From Cryptococcus deneoformans JEC21 (Eukaryota; Basidiomycota; Tremellomycetes; Tremellales; Cryptococcaceae): a DNA stretch of 37,500 bases. A program made the position numbers and the translations under genes. The DNA is taken from contig NC_006682.1 of NCBI RefSeq assembly GCF_000091045.1, positions 500,001-537,500 of the forward strand, in the 5' to 3' direction. How positions within the stretch are numbered: position 1 is the stretch's first letter; each line of letters begins with the position of its first letter. The notes beneath the pieces were generated by a model. That model made no database searches. It was not told where the DNA came from and worked only from the letters and a program-made list of their open reading frames with translations. Of the stretch, positions 21,113 to 32,956 are shown piece after piece.

Positions 21113-23539
21113 CTAATGACCGTTACCGCTGTTAACCAACAGCTCCTCGAACTCTCCAACGCCGGGGATGTCCCAGCCATCTCCGTTCCTCTTTGGCTCG
21201 GCCCAGGCTCTAATCTTCTCCGCCAGGGTCTTGGGGCCGAAACCGAAGTGCTCGAACAGCACAGAGTAAGGAGCAGAGTGACCGAAGCCTGTCATGTGAG
21301 CGCCTGCGTGGGCGTATTTGGCCCAACCGAACGAAGCATAGGGCTCGATAGATACGACAAGAGACTTGGTAGAAGGGATGACGGATCGTCGGTACTCGAG
21401 CGGTTGTGCGTCGAATCGACCGGTGTGAGGCATCGATACGACCCTTACAGAATATTTGTCCTTCAACAGCTCGGCTGTATCAACCGCACGTGCAACCTCG
21501 GAACCAGTGGCGACGAGGGTGATATCGGGGATGCTGTTCTCGTCGCCGTAGACGACGTATCCACCGTATTGTACCTTGTTGCGGTCCGTACCTGAAAGAA
21601 GGGGTACTGGCTGTCGAGTGAGCGAAAGCAAACTGGGGTGATCGGCGTCCCTGAGGCCCAAGATCCAAGCGCCGATCACTTCCTCAGCGTCGGCAGGTCG
21701 GATGTAGTTGAAATTGGGAAGGGCACGGAGAAAAAGAGGGAACGCGATCGGCTGGTGGGTAGGTCCGTCCTCGCCGACACCGATGGAGTCGTGAGTGGCA
21801 ATGGCGATGAATCGAAGCTTCATCAAAGCGGCCATTCGGAGCGAAGGAGCGGCGTAAAGCCAGAAGATGAAGTAACTCGACATGATGCTGTTGGCACAAA
21901 GTCAGCAATAGCAGTTGTATTGTTCGGACGGGGGCTAGATCACTCACGGGACGATGGCACCCTTGTGCCAAGCGGCGAGACCGTTGGCGGCAGCCACCAT
22001 GGCATGCTCTCGGATACCGTATCGGATCTGTCGACCAGAATAATCGCCATAGCCCGACTTGGGGTTTTGGAACTCGACCATTCCGTCCCAGTTGACAAAC
22101 GTCGACTCGCACAAATCGGCACTTCCGACCAAAAATGACTTGTCCTCCGGGATGACCGATCGAAGCGCGATACCGCTGCTCTGCCTGGTAGCTTTGGGGT
22201 CTTTGGGGAGAGCATCCTTCGAAGGGAACTTGTTCTCCCAAGCCTCTTCGAGCTTTCCGTCCAATCGCCTTTGGAACTCTGCCGCTTCGGAGGGGAAAGA
22301 TTCTTTGTACCGCTTGAAAAGGTCGTTCCATTCCTGCTCATATTGGGCACCCTTGATTTTGGTCTCCTTAAAATAGTCATAGACGGCGTCGGGCACGATG
22401 AACTTGTCCTTGGGGTCAAAGCCGAGGGCGGTCTTGACTCTAGCGACGTCATCCTCACCCAAAGCGGCGCCGTGTACTTTGCCACTATTCTGGTTAATGG
22501 AGCCGATACCGATGATGGTCTTAATATTGATGAAGACGGGCTTGCCGGTGAGCTTCTGAGCCTGCTCGAAAGCATCGACAATTGCGGCCAGGTCGTTGGA
22601 TCCATCCTCGACCTCGAGAACATGCCACCCAAGGCTCTTGAGCTTGGCGGAAGTGTCATCGGTGAAGCAGATGTCAATGTTACCGTCCACTGTGACAGAG
22701 TTGTTGTCATATACAAGAATCATGTTGTCAAGACCCCAATGTCCGGCCATGGAGAGGGCTACAAGCTGCTGATCAGCTTGGCGCATGCAGATGTTTTTTC
22801 AACTAACCTTCCTGGCCAACACCCTCCTGCAGACAACCGTCACCGGTGAAACACCAGACCTTGTTCTGGATGATCGGAAATCCGTCCTTGTTGTAAGTTG
22901 CAGCCATGTTCTTATTGGCGACGGCGAGTCCGACGGCGTTGGCAATACCTTGACCGAGAAGACCGGTGGTCAATTCGACACCTGGGAACTCGATCTCGGG
23001 GTGGCCAGCAGCAATCCCGTCCATGGTCGGGGCATGGTACTTCTTGATCTGGTCAAGGGTCCAAGAAGAATATCCAGAAAGATGAAGCATGATGTATTGA
23101 AGCAGGCACGCATGGCCAGCAGAGAGCACGAATCCTATAGATTCCAGAGTGCTCAATCACCCATCGCCAGACTTCTCGATCTAAGCGAAAGCAGGACTCA
23201 CGATCTCGGTTGATCCAGTCAGGATTAGCAGGGTTATATCGCATGCTGTATTTCCAAAGGGCCGTGGCGATGGCAGCCGCTCCCATGACTGTGCCGGGAT
23301 GACCACCCTTGTACTGTTTAATTCACTTTTCGTCAACGCACGTTCCCTTTGAATCGGTTTGACGAGAGGTAGGAGAAATTACTCACCTGCTGACATAGAT
23401 CGGCTGCCAAACATCGGATGGCGTTGATTACGAGCTTCTCGGTATCAACCTCTGAAGACTTGACGTGAGGGTTCTTGCTCAGCGCTGTGCCGTGAGAGGC
23501 AGAATCGCCATGTTTATTATGTACAGCTACAGGTGACAT
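21113..23539 (-). CDS. Transketolase-family enzyme, resembling dihydroxyacetone synthase
   Basis: ThDP-dependent enzyme of roughly 690 aa in at least five exons. Start MSPVAVHNKHGD at 23539; stop at 21113 after NSGNGH, so there is no SKL-type peroxisomal signal. ThDP and substrate residues are present: GGHPG, SAGHACLLQYIM, GDGCLQEG with the downstream DNN, VHGAALGEDD, GIREHAM, ATHDSIGVGEDGPTHQP, and LTRQ. Features closer to methylotrophic-yeast dihydroxyacetone synthase than to common transketolase are LEVEDGSNDLAAIVDA, the SADLCESTF segment, GAIVPIMSSYFIFWLYAAPSL-like residues at about 21860-21950, and RPADAEEV. DAS transfers a glycolaldehyde unit from xylulose 5-phosphate to formaldehyde, giving dihydroxyacetone and glyceraldehyde 3-phosphate. 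The usual GPLGQG cofactor loop reads GLLGQG here. It sits beside the glutathione-pathway genes. Family: sure. DAS rather than a second transketolase: likely, not proven. Confidence 0.85.
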
Positions 23540-24291
23540 GGTGATGAGACGACGTTTGTTTTTCTTGATGTGGAGCTCCAGCCATGCGTTCCATCACGAC
23601 GTACTTTTATACTTCGACTATCGACTCTTCTTTGTGAAGTGTTTGGCACCAGATCAATAGACTTCGGGCCGACGATTCAAGATTTCAATCTTGATAGCCC
23701 CGAGCATCTCTCCGGGACCTTCGGTCACGGGGTCTTGTCGCGGGGCCGGCACAACGAATAGAGAGGACATATAATTACGTAACAGGAATGGGGCCGCTTG
23801 GCTCGGTCTGACCTGGATCCTCGGAACTTCAGAGCTCGTCTTGCGCTGCTTATTATTACACCAACAGTGAGACAAGTGTCAAATGATATATCATGCAATA
23901 CTTCATTGCTTAGTCAACTCCGCCTTTTCGGCTCGTATTCAAAACCGGATCTCATTGGGGACAAGTTGTAACGCAACAGTATATGCTACATGAAGAGATG
24001 GGCCCATCAGCTTGAAACGAAAACAAAAACCAAACTATGATGTCCGATATTATGGGGTTGTAGTACGGGATGATATCGGTAATGATCGACCGGCCATGAC
24101 GACGCTGATCATCAGCAATGTTGATGCACACCCAATGAGCGATAGAAACATTACGTGGTCTTCAGGGGGATAAATACTGTACGTGATACGTAAAGAGTAT
24201 CAGATGGGGAATGGGTGGGGGAGGAAATGGTTCATGTGTGAAGAATCAAAAAGACGAGACGAACGCCCTTTGCACCTCTGACAATGAACCA

Positions 24292-24327
24292 AGTGAAATG
24301 GCCGTCGGCGGCCGAGGCCATTTCACT
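24292..24327. repeat. Perfect 12-bp inverted repeat forming an extended hairpin
   Basis: AGTGAAATGGCC at 24292-24303 pairs with GGCCATTTCACT at 24316-24327. The 12-nt interval itself contains TCGG and CCGA around CGG, so the stem can extend to about 16 pairs with one bulged G and a 3-nt loop. It could be a terminator-like or cruciform structure, or a dyad binding site. It lies about 750 bp upstream of the DAS-like start. Confidence 0.8.
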
Positions 24328-24332
24328 GTTTG

Positions 24333-24344
24333 GTTTGATCAAAC
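24333..24344. repeat. Perfect 12-bp palindrome GTTTGATCAAAC
   Basis: Self-complementary with no spacer, 5 nt after the hairpin. A dyad like this can be a dimeric transcription-factor site, but no factor is claimed. Confidence 0.7.
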
Positions 24345-24565
24345 GAAATAGGCCGCCAACTGGTTATCTCTCGATAAATAGTTGTGTCGCATGCATCTGT
24401 CATGCATGAAACAGTCAAGCTGAAAGCCTCGAGGTCAGATGGCCCTACTTTCATTGGTTGAATGCATTTCTATTTGTGCTGCCGATTATCCCGAGGAGGT
24501 CCAATTGCGAGTAGCTGTCATGCTGACCTTTGAGACCACAGACTCGTAGTATACACCTCTGTACC

Positions 24566-25764
24566 TCAGCCACCTACGTTCCTTTGCTTGACCTCTTTAA
24601 CAATGTCTTCCAAGCTAGAAACGACGTTCACCCCGCCCAATTCCTCTTTAGCATCTCTGACAGCACCATCACTCCATTCTCCTGGTCTCCGTATAAGACG
24701 AGCCTCGATCCCAGCCGACGTGGCACCATGGAAATCACTAGAACAGCATGAGGCTTCAATAGTCATTCGCCATTGACCTGATGGAATATGGGCTTACGCT
24801 TTGAGTTCGTCGCCAACCATGATGATACCTTCTCCCACTTTTTCATCAGATATCTCGCATGCTTTCTCGTAGATGGTAGCAGATGGCTTGGCAGCTTCGA
24901 CATCCCATGATAGGGTGGGAGAACAGGTAAGAAGGGGTAAGATCTGAAGTGAATCCAAGGTTTTGACTACGAATCATAGGTGAATTTGAGAAGAGGCCCG
25001 GGCTAAGAGTTCGATGCTCACGAATACGAGGATCAGCATTGGATACTACCGAGGTCTTGATTTCTAGCTCCTTAAGCTCTTTTACTAGCCTAGTATTAGT
25101 CCAAGGATTCAAATCAAACAACGAGCTGGGAGCTTACGGCAAGCGATAGTCTCTGGAAAGTTTCGATACCCGAGATCACTCTCAAAACGACTCATCAAAG
25201 CAGGTCCGATCGCATCAATCTTCCCATCCAATTCTGACAGCAGAATCATCTGAGTCAGTCATAGCTACTACATGGAAATTAGCGAAAGGATCATAACTCA
25301 CCTCGCTTGGAAGCTCCGGCTTCCCTAAGGGTCTCATAGATGATTCTTGTCCACCATTCCTCAGGAGTCAATGGAGGCGTCGAATGTTTACCATACAAAG
25401 GATATTGGGCATCGACAGTTTTAAAGGCTGAACCGACAGTCAGTTTAGTCGATCTCAATTAGTCCAAAAGAAGATATACCGGGTTTGAATGCATTACGGA
25501 CGCTCTGTGGGGTTATACTTGCAGATGAGAGCCCACCTCTGATAGCTTCTTCGTGGTACCTGCCGCATAAGTCAGACGCGAGAAGCGTATGCAGCAAAAA
25601 TAATGAGATTTACTGTTCGTGGATGGGTAGCCTTGGAGTACAGAGGGTATCTAGTCATCATTTGTATGGATGAGCCTCCTACGTCGTTCTATGATTGGAC
25701 TAGACTCACCAAAGACGTCAAAGAGAACCAAGCGAACCGGTTTCGAATTCGTTGATGAGGCCAT
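24566..25764 (-). CDS. HAD-superfamily hydrolase (HDHD3-like, subfamily IA)
   Basis: Start MASSTNSKPVRLVLFDVF at 25764. Motif I, FDVFDTL, is split by the first intron. Next come a helical cap (EEWWTRIIYETLREAGASK), SDLGYRNFPETIACL, motif II SVVSNADPRI (about 25030-25050), motif III AAKPSATIYEKAC, and motif IV MVGDELKADFHGA, joined across an intron near 24770. The C-terminal ARLIRRPGEWSDG follows, and it ends VKQRNVGG at 24566. The order and spacing fit the HDHD3/DREG-2 type of HAD phosphatases, whose physiological substrate is generally unknown. There are about six short introns. It is divergent from GCN2, with a 353-bp gap between starts. All catalytic motifs are present, so the protein should be active as a phosphatase. 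Confidence 0.85.
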
Positions 25765-26117
25765 ATTTCTAATGTTCGGAATCGTGGTTAAGATTCTTGT
25801 CCTTGTCAATACGAAAAACATAGTCTAGTTACATCGATATGGTGTGCATAGCACATGTTTCACACCTAAACACCTTTACCCCATCGATCGATAACCGACA
25901 TTAGTATTATCGATTGATGCAATGTTAATGAGAAACCAATGACATCATAACATTTACTCAAGTGGGGGTACCCTCCTACAAAAAGAACCCAACATGTCAG
26001 AGTGTAAGTTTCGAGTTCATCTCGCGCCCGTCTCTCATTACATTTACATCCGACAAGAGCAGCGCCGCTCACCCCCCTATTACTATCCATACATAGATTT
26101 CTAGCGGCAGATGCTTC
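25765..26117. promoter_or_regulatory. Divergent promoter and GCN2 leader with two upstream ORFs
   Basis: 353 bp between the HAD and GCN2 starts. It holds an imperfect 12-bp inverted repeat (25883-25894 with 25907-25918, one mismatch, core ATCGATAA/TTATCGAT). Upstream ATGs on the plus strand lie at 25994 and 26111. GTAAGT at 26004 and a TAG acceptor ending at 26104 could also define a 5'-UTR intron. Confidence 0.55.
25994..26104 (+). other. Upstream ORF 1 of GCN2 (36 codons)
   Basis: It begins ATG TCA GAG and ends with TAG at 26102-26104, 13 nt before the GCN2 ATG. It would be lost if the candidate leader intron 26004-26104 is spliced. Whether transcription starts upstream of it is not known. 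Confidence 0.4.
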
Positions 26118-26125
26118 ATGCCTGA
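26111..26125 (+). other. Upstream ORF 2 of GCN2 (4 aa), overlapping the start codon
   Basis: ATG CTT CAT GCC TGA. The stop overlaps the first codons of GCN2, whose ATG is at 26118, in a different frame. Ribosomes that start here would have to reinitiate backwards or miss the GCN2 start. Confidence 0.55.
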
Positions 26126-29100
26126 GGCTAACAAAGCCCTCCAAGAGGAAGAGCTTGAGAGCTTGAGAGCTATCTACCCGGTACGTCTTCCTTTGGGATC
26201 ACATCAAAGCTTCAAAATCTCGTCTTACGTTGGTATCTGGTTTTAAAATGGATAATGCTGATGTTTTACGTGTGGTAGGACGAATGGCATGATATACCAC
26301 CTACTAAAACAGCTTGGGGGACAGAGGTCGATGCGGGATGGTGGGAGGTCAAGATCTGTGCGATGGAGGATGAGAGAGTTAATGTGATCTTAAAAGGAAA
26401 GATGGTTCAGGTAAGGCAATTGCAACTCTTATCTATATTCGAATCTCATTCTAGCCAACAATGTTGGTAGGCATACCCTCACCAAGTTCCCCCTTTGCTG
26501 CTTCGAGAACCTGAATATTTGACAGCAAATCATGTGCAGCAACTGCACAAAATCATACAGGACAAGGCGAGGTCCAAAGTAGGAGAGGTCATGATTTTTG
26601 AGGTGATTTATTTCCTCTATAATGAATTCAAGTTACAAGATTGACTTTTCCACTAGCTTATTGATACAGTGCGAGACTTCATTTCGGAAAACCACGCGCC
26701 ATTGCCTAGCCCTGGGGATGTGAATCTTATGGAGGAGAAAGCAAGACGTGAAGAAGCTCAACGAGCTGTAAGTGACATACTGAACCCCTCTATCAGCTTG
26801 GTCTTACCATTTGAAAGGCAGAGGAAGCCAGTCGAGCCACAGAAGCAGAACGTAAGAAAAAAGAATTGGACAAGAACAATCGATACTTGCATGACCAGAT
26901 CCAACTCAACACCATCAAGAAGAAGGAAACCGCAAACAATGCCAAATATCTTGAAGAAGAGCGCCGCAGGCAAGAGTCTCTTGCCATGTTGGACATTGGT
27001 GATCTAGACAAGAGGGAGTTAGAGTTGGATGAAGCGATTGCAATCGATGGATGGGAGGGTACTTGGAAATCTTGGATATTATTTGGCGGGAAGAGGGAAA
27101 CCCTCTGGACGACATATAGTGCGGAGCCCGATCGCAAACATAATTTCAGCCAACGATCCGACACAATTTCCTTTGTCAGAGCATCTTCACCCAACGTCAC
27201 CGTTCACATTGTCGACTTTGCCAACCCATACTATTCAACCCCCCTCGGCATCAAACGAATCGAAGCTTGTACTGTTGAGGCTTTGAGAGCTCAAGGGACG
27301 ATGTCGGAGCATGTAGTGAAGGTTTATGCGGTCAAGAGAGAGAAGAGTCCAAAGGGATGGGAGAGATTGATATTGGTAACTGAAGGATTGAGTGATAGTA
27401 TGAAGTTGAGAAGCTGGATACCGAAGGAAGGTTTTGGAGAGGACCTTTCTAAAGTGAGTGTTGCCTCGGAAATCAATTCCATACAATGGCTGATACAACA
27501 GCAGGAATACATCTCACAGGCCCTCATAGGACTTAGTCAGCTGCATCAACGAAACAGTTGCCAAAAGCGTATGTGTACTCCTTCCATCCATTAAAAGTCT
27601 CCTAATCTGAGATGCAAAAGAGCTGGACCTGGATTTTACACTTATCTCGACAACTGCCAACGGCGTAAAGGTCATTAAGCTCGCAGGGACAGGTTATGCT
27701 CGGCGTATCGTCGATTTGCATCGCTCAAACCCGTTTATCAAGAATGTAATTCAAACCGTTCCCGAAGAGTGGTATGTTCCTCCATCTAGTCTTATCTATC
27801 CGTATGATGCGATCACTAATGGCAGTAGGTTATCACCCGATGAGCGTGATTCACCGCATTCCTATACTAGGCCAAGAGATATGTGGCATGTGGGGTTGTT
27901 ATTGATTCAGATGCTCTTTGGACCTGACACTCTGCGGACGTACCACAGTTTCCCTACCCTACTTCAGCACGGTGGGTCCCTTCATATAACAATGCCGTGG
28001 TGGTGCAATATTCTGACTTAATGCTTCAGCTCCCAGATTGTCGGGCTCAATGACTGAACTTCTTACAGGCCTACTCCATCCCAATCCGAAGAAGAGGTTG
28101 ACAGCCGACGAGAGCCTTGCCAAGTTAAGGTCATTCGACGACGTCACTCGTCGGGCAGTCCGAATAAGTAGTGGTACGTGCTCCTTCTTATGACAGCCAT
28201 CCTCAGGAATCGGACTGACTAGTAGGCTAGCTCCAGGCCACGCTCGACATCAAAGCATTCCACAGAGTCCTCAAGCCTTATTGGGCGTATCTCCCGTCAA
28301 CAGAAGCCTCTTTAACTTCCTGCCAAATACCCCCCAGCCATTGACACCCAGGTTATCTAGGTACAGAGCGGATTTTGAGGAGGTGGAGTTTCTGGTGGGT
28401 AATCACCGTCTGCGATTGCATATGACCGGTGAAAACAAGCTGACAGAAAACTTTTGGTAGGGTAAAGGTGGGTTCGGGGAAGTGGTAAAAGCGAGGAATA
28501 AGCTGGATGGGAGGTTCTACGCCATCAGTAGGTTCTTTCCTAGGATGAGACTGAGACTGACAACATGCCACAGAAAAAGTCAAGCTTCGACCTGAAGATA
28601 ATGAGCAGAAGGTTTATCGTGAAGTTAACAACCTGTCTCGTGTGAATCACCAGCACATCGTTCGATACTACGGCTGCTGGCTAGAAGATGCCAATCCTCC
28701 CGACCTCACTCCGACTTTGGAAGATTCTGTACACACAGCTTCAACTGCAGGGACAGGAGCTACCTGTTCAACAGAAGAAGACATCTTCGCAGTCAACTTT
28801 GATGACTTTTCATTGTCCAGAAGAGATCAGTCGAGAAGCGCCTCTTTCCCAAGAATCCGATTTACCAACTCGAATGGAGATGATGATGACGATTCGGACG
28901 AAGATGATTCGAGTGAGGAGGATGACACCGAGTCGGATACTGAATCAGACTCAAGTGCTGCAACGGCCGATCCCTCGGAACCTCGTGGGCGATCTCAACC
29001 CCAGTCTTCTCTCTTCCAACAAAGGCCTCAAGCACAATCTCAACGTCAGAGTATTCCCGGCAAACCGTCGGCTTCAACATCGGTGATGACGAGCTCCACT

Positions 29101-32100
29101 TCGGATGGAATGGTCAGGAGGATCTTGTATATTCAAATGGAGTTTGTTGAGAAAGTACATCCCTGTCTCTTTCCCACTCTCATGAAGATAAAAGCTAAAC
29201 CTTGGTGTAGCAAACTCTAAGAGAAGCAATCACTGCCGGCTTGACAGACGATGAGGTTTGGAGGTTGTTGAGGCAGGTTTTGTCGGCTCTAGCCCACATG
29301 GCGTCGTTGGGTATCGTGCATCGAGGTGCGTTTGTGACGTTGGAGAGTGCGTGTGCCTTTACTGATTGTTGAGGACAGATTTAAAGCCCTCCAATATCTT
29401 ATTAGGTGAGTTAATAGAGAGATATGGTGATCATTACCGCTAATCCCGATATGTAGATGGAGATGGTAACGTCAAGATCGCCGATTTTGGTCTTTCTGTA
29501 AGCTATAACTCAAAGGCTCTTCATTCCCTTGCTAATACAGTTGACAGACGTCTGAGATGACTGCTATTGAAACCGCCTCCGGGCCAATCGCCTCCACAAT
29601 TGACAACATAGATCAGACTTCCAATATCGGTACTAGCCTGTACATTGCACCGGAAGTTGCGATTTCGCGATCATACAATGAGAAGGTCAGTTAATATAGC
29701 CCCTCAACAAACCCCTGACTGATCTAACGGTATCAGGCGGACATGTACTCACTCGGTATCATCTTCTTTGAGATGTGCTACCCCTTCAAGACGACTATGG
29801 AACGTGTCCACATCCTCACCGCCGTGCGGCAACCAAGTATCTCTTTTCCCCCAGGATGGGGCCCAAACCACAAACCAAACGAAAGGGAGATTATTCGGAG
29901 ATTACTAGCGCACGATCCAGCGGCGAGGTTCAAAGCGACTGAATTATTGAGGAGTCCATTGTTACCTACGCCTGAAAAAAGGAAGGAGGATTACGATGCG
30001 GTTATCTTTGGTCGGTTTGCACGCTTTTCGAACTCCTGCGCTCTCTTGCTGACCAAAACACGTAGAACTTACTGACCCTAAATCATCCCATTACAACACC
30101 CTCCTTGATACTCTTTTCGACCGTACTTCTCACAATATTGTCGATGTGAACCATCGCTTGGTTGACTATACCTATGACAACGATTCTGATGATCAGCTTC
30201 AAGTCTGGCTGACCGTTGTCATACAGCGTCTTGTTGACCTCTTCCAGCGACATGGTGCTGTCGAAACCTATCTGCCTCTGCTCATCCCCGAGACGACACT
30301 GCTTGATGCTTTTCCTAATTTGGATCCAGTCAGATTGATAGAAAAGAGCGGACAGGTAGTGCAGTTACCAAGCAGTGATGTCCTTGCTATGGGACGAAGT
30401 GCCACAAGGAGGCAGATAGAAAGAATCAAGAGATACCACGTAGGAAGGAAGTACACAGAGCACCAACTTGGTGGTCAGCCGGTGATCTCAGGACTACTCA
30501 GGTGAGTACATAATATTGCGTGTTCTTTCAGCAGACCTGTCTCACTTTATAACAGTTTTGATATTGTGTCACCTATCCGTTCTGCAGCGGCGGAAGCAGA
30601 ATGCCTTGAGGTGGTGGACAAAGTCATTTCGGAATTCCGTGGTATGCGAGGGACATCTTCAGTGGAGTACGAGTTCCATGTCAGCCATGAAACAGGTGAG
30701 CTCCTTGCTATATTCTTCAAGCACACGCTGACACGTATCAGTGCTCGACGCTATTCTAGACATAATACCAGACCGTCCAGATAAACCTCGATTGAAAGTC
30801 TTAGAGCAATTCAGAAACCTTGGTGCTAGTAACAGCGCAAACCCTTCTGCACAGTCGAGGAATCTGTTGAGCAATGTTACCGGTCTATCGAGGATATTAA
30901 TGGATGAGTTGGAGCAGTGTTGCATAGCAGGTGAGTTGTTCGATGGTTCATACTGTGTTAAATACTTATGTTGTGAACAGGTGATTTCGAAGTAGTTCGC
31001 AAGAGATTAGAAAGCATCTTCACTTCAACTAGTGCTAAGAGAAAACTAGATACTGCTCTAGATGATATGGCCAACGTTATCAATTCTGCTAGAGCATGCG
31101 GAGTGGCGAGGAAGATTCTTTTCCGGCCAACTCTTGCAAAGCACAGCGAGTTCTTCCGCGGAGGGTTTATGTTTGAGTGCGTGAGGAAAGGGAAGCAAAA
31201 GGATGTTGTAGCATACGGAGGACGGTGAGCATTACATCCGCTTATGAAAAAGCGGTAAGGTTAATTGTTTCTAGATACGACTCTTTATTGGAACATTTCA
31301 AACAGCCTGTAATGCACTCCCAATCAAGGAGAGTATTTGGTGTGGGGATGTCCATTGCTGTCGAGTAGGTGCATTCCAACTATGCCTCGAAGTCGTTGTT
31401 CGTTGATCCAATTGTTTCAGTCAACTTGCTCGCATCGTATCTCGATATGAGTCTTCTCTTTCTCGACGCTTAATGGAAAAGCCCAACGAAGACGAACGTT
31501 CGTTCGGTTACTGGAGTCCAGCCGTGAGTATCGAATTGTTGGATTTCACCCGAAGCCATTGACAAAAGCTGCAGCGATGTGACGTCTACGTGGCATCTTT
31601 CCCTCAGGTCGACCTTGCACACCGACTTCAAATTATTGGCGAGCTCTGGCGAGCGGGCATCAGAGCGGATTTCCAGTATGACGATGGAAGAAGTTTGGAA
31701 GAGGTCACACAGGAGTGCCAGGACCAGAACATCCTGTAAGTGTTCTAAATGGCAGCTTGGAACAAGTTCTGATCAAAGCATAGATATTTGGTCATTCCCA
31801 AAGCAAGCCGATCCACTATTAAGATAAGGAGTATCCTGCGACGCTCGGAAGTGGAAGGTAGGCCATTTGCATGTTTTGTCTCGTAGTTACCCTGAGCAAG
31901 CCTTCTAGTTCCTCGAAATGATCTGTGCAATCATCTGCGCATAGTTATTTCTGATCAGCGACGGATCGATGCGTCCTACGCCTCGGCTGAAGGTTCCATT
32001 CCTTCCGCTCAAGCCGCAGCCTTGTCGGTAGAACCCAAGCAGGCTGAAGTGGAGATCAAGCTGATATTGCCGCCCGAACCCATAAGTGCGAAGGGGACGA

Positions 32101-32779
32101 AGGGCAGGCCAGTTAGGAAACATCGTCATGGTACGAAGGTACGTTCTTTCCACATCCACATCACCTCGGATATGTGGGATTTTGCCTTGCTGACCGGCGA
32201 GCTCTCATCATAACGATTGCAGTCCGTCTACTATGATAAAGGTCGGTCTCCTCATAATGATATACCGCGCAGGGCAAGCGGGGCTAATTTGCATGTAGCA
32301 TCTGATTTTGCAACCCAAACACAATCTACTTTACCAGTGCTCGGCATTGACCTTCCTCCTCTGCTGATTTGCCAACTTACCCTCGACACGACGTGGATCA
32401 CAGACGACGAAGCCTGGCGCAGCTTGCTCAACAAAGAAGGGGTCCATCCGGGAGATAGACGGTATATGGAGAGTATAAGAGAAGGTGTGCAGCAGATGAA
32501 GACCGGCGGAGGTGGGAATGGGGGTGGTGGAGGGGGTAGTGGAAGCGGAGGTGGTGGGGTCGGTGGAGTAGGAATCATTGGAAGGGAAAATGGATGGATG
32601 TGGCTGTTTTGTGTGAGGGATAACAAGGTAGACCCTGTTCTGTGATTAATGGAAGGGTTATCAAACTGATGAGTTTTGATAGGGTTTCCTATTGCAAGTT
32701 GGACACGGAAAGTGATCGAGACGTAGAGAAGCTTATAACCTCATTCTTCAGAAATATCAGGTTTTTTGGCAATTCATAG
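26118..32779 (+). CDS. GCN2: eIF2-alpha kinase Gcn2 (general amino-acid control)
   Basis: Large stress kinase that phosphorylates eIF2-alpha when uncharged tRNA accumulates; cytosolic and ribosome-associated. Domain order is canonical. An RWD domain that binds Gcn1 comes first (MPEANKALQEEELESLRAIYPDEW, 26118 to about 26700). A charged coiled-coil stretch follows (26730-27010), then a degenerate pseudokinase (about 27029-28180). The true kinase runs from about 28340 to 30000: LGKGGFGEVVKARN, AIKKVKL, an acidic Ser/Asp/Glu insert at 28870-28960, VHRDLKPSNILL, IADFGLS, and LYIAPEVA. The HisRS-like domain is at about 30110-31860 (DDQLQVWLTVVIQRL, GGRYDSLLEHF, FGVGMSIAV). The C-terminal ribosome/dimerisation region includes a poly-Gly run at 32506-32575. 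The ending inferred by splicing (intron 32642-32682) gives RDVEKLITSFFRNIRFF and a stop at 32777. There are many short introns. Start chosen because it opens the RWD frame. Confidence 0.95.
32506..32575 (+). repeat. Glycine-rich low-complexity tract inside GCN2
   Basis: GGN-rich coding sequence gives about 20 glycines with scattered Ser, Asn and Val (GGGGNGGGGGGSGSGGGG). It lies in the C-terminal region between conserved segments, and looks like a flexible insertion. Confidence 0.75.
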
Positions 32780-32956
32780 CTCATTGATGTAGATTTGGAA
32801 TGTATTTCGTACTCTGAATTTCAACCCCGCCATCAAAGTTACTACAAGAATGACGCTCATATATAGATCCAGATGCATTTAAGTTTGGGGTCATGACTAC
32901 TCATCTCTACCATCTCCAAAAAGAACTCCATTACACAATTTTACATTCTACGACTT

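Larger units (their letters stand above)
23540..24565. promoter_or_regulatory. Upstream region of the DAS-like gene
   Basis: A 1-kb gap between the DAS-like start and the 3' end of the HAD gene; both genes are on the minus strand. It includes the hairpin and palindrome at 24292-24344 listed below. Short open frames inside do not look like proteins, and no RNA gene was recognised. Confidence 0.5.

Noticed and set aside
22271..22849. Long plus-strand frame (192 codons), and others at 21638-22138 and 21092-21595
   Set aside because: They lie antisense to the transketolase-family gene, whose motifs are unambiguous on the minus strand. Open antisense frames are expected from its codon bias.
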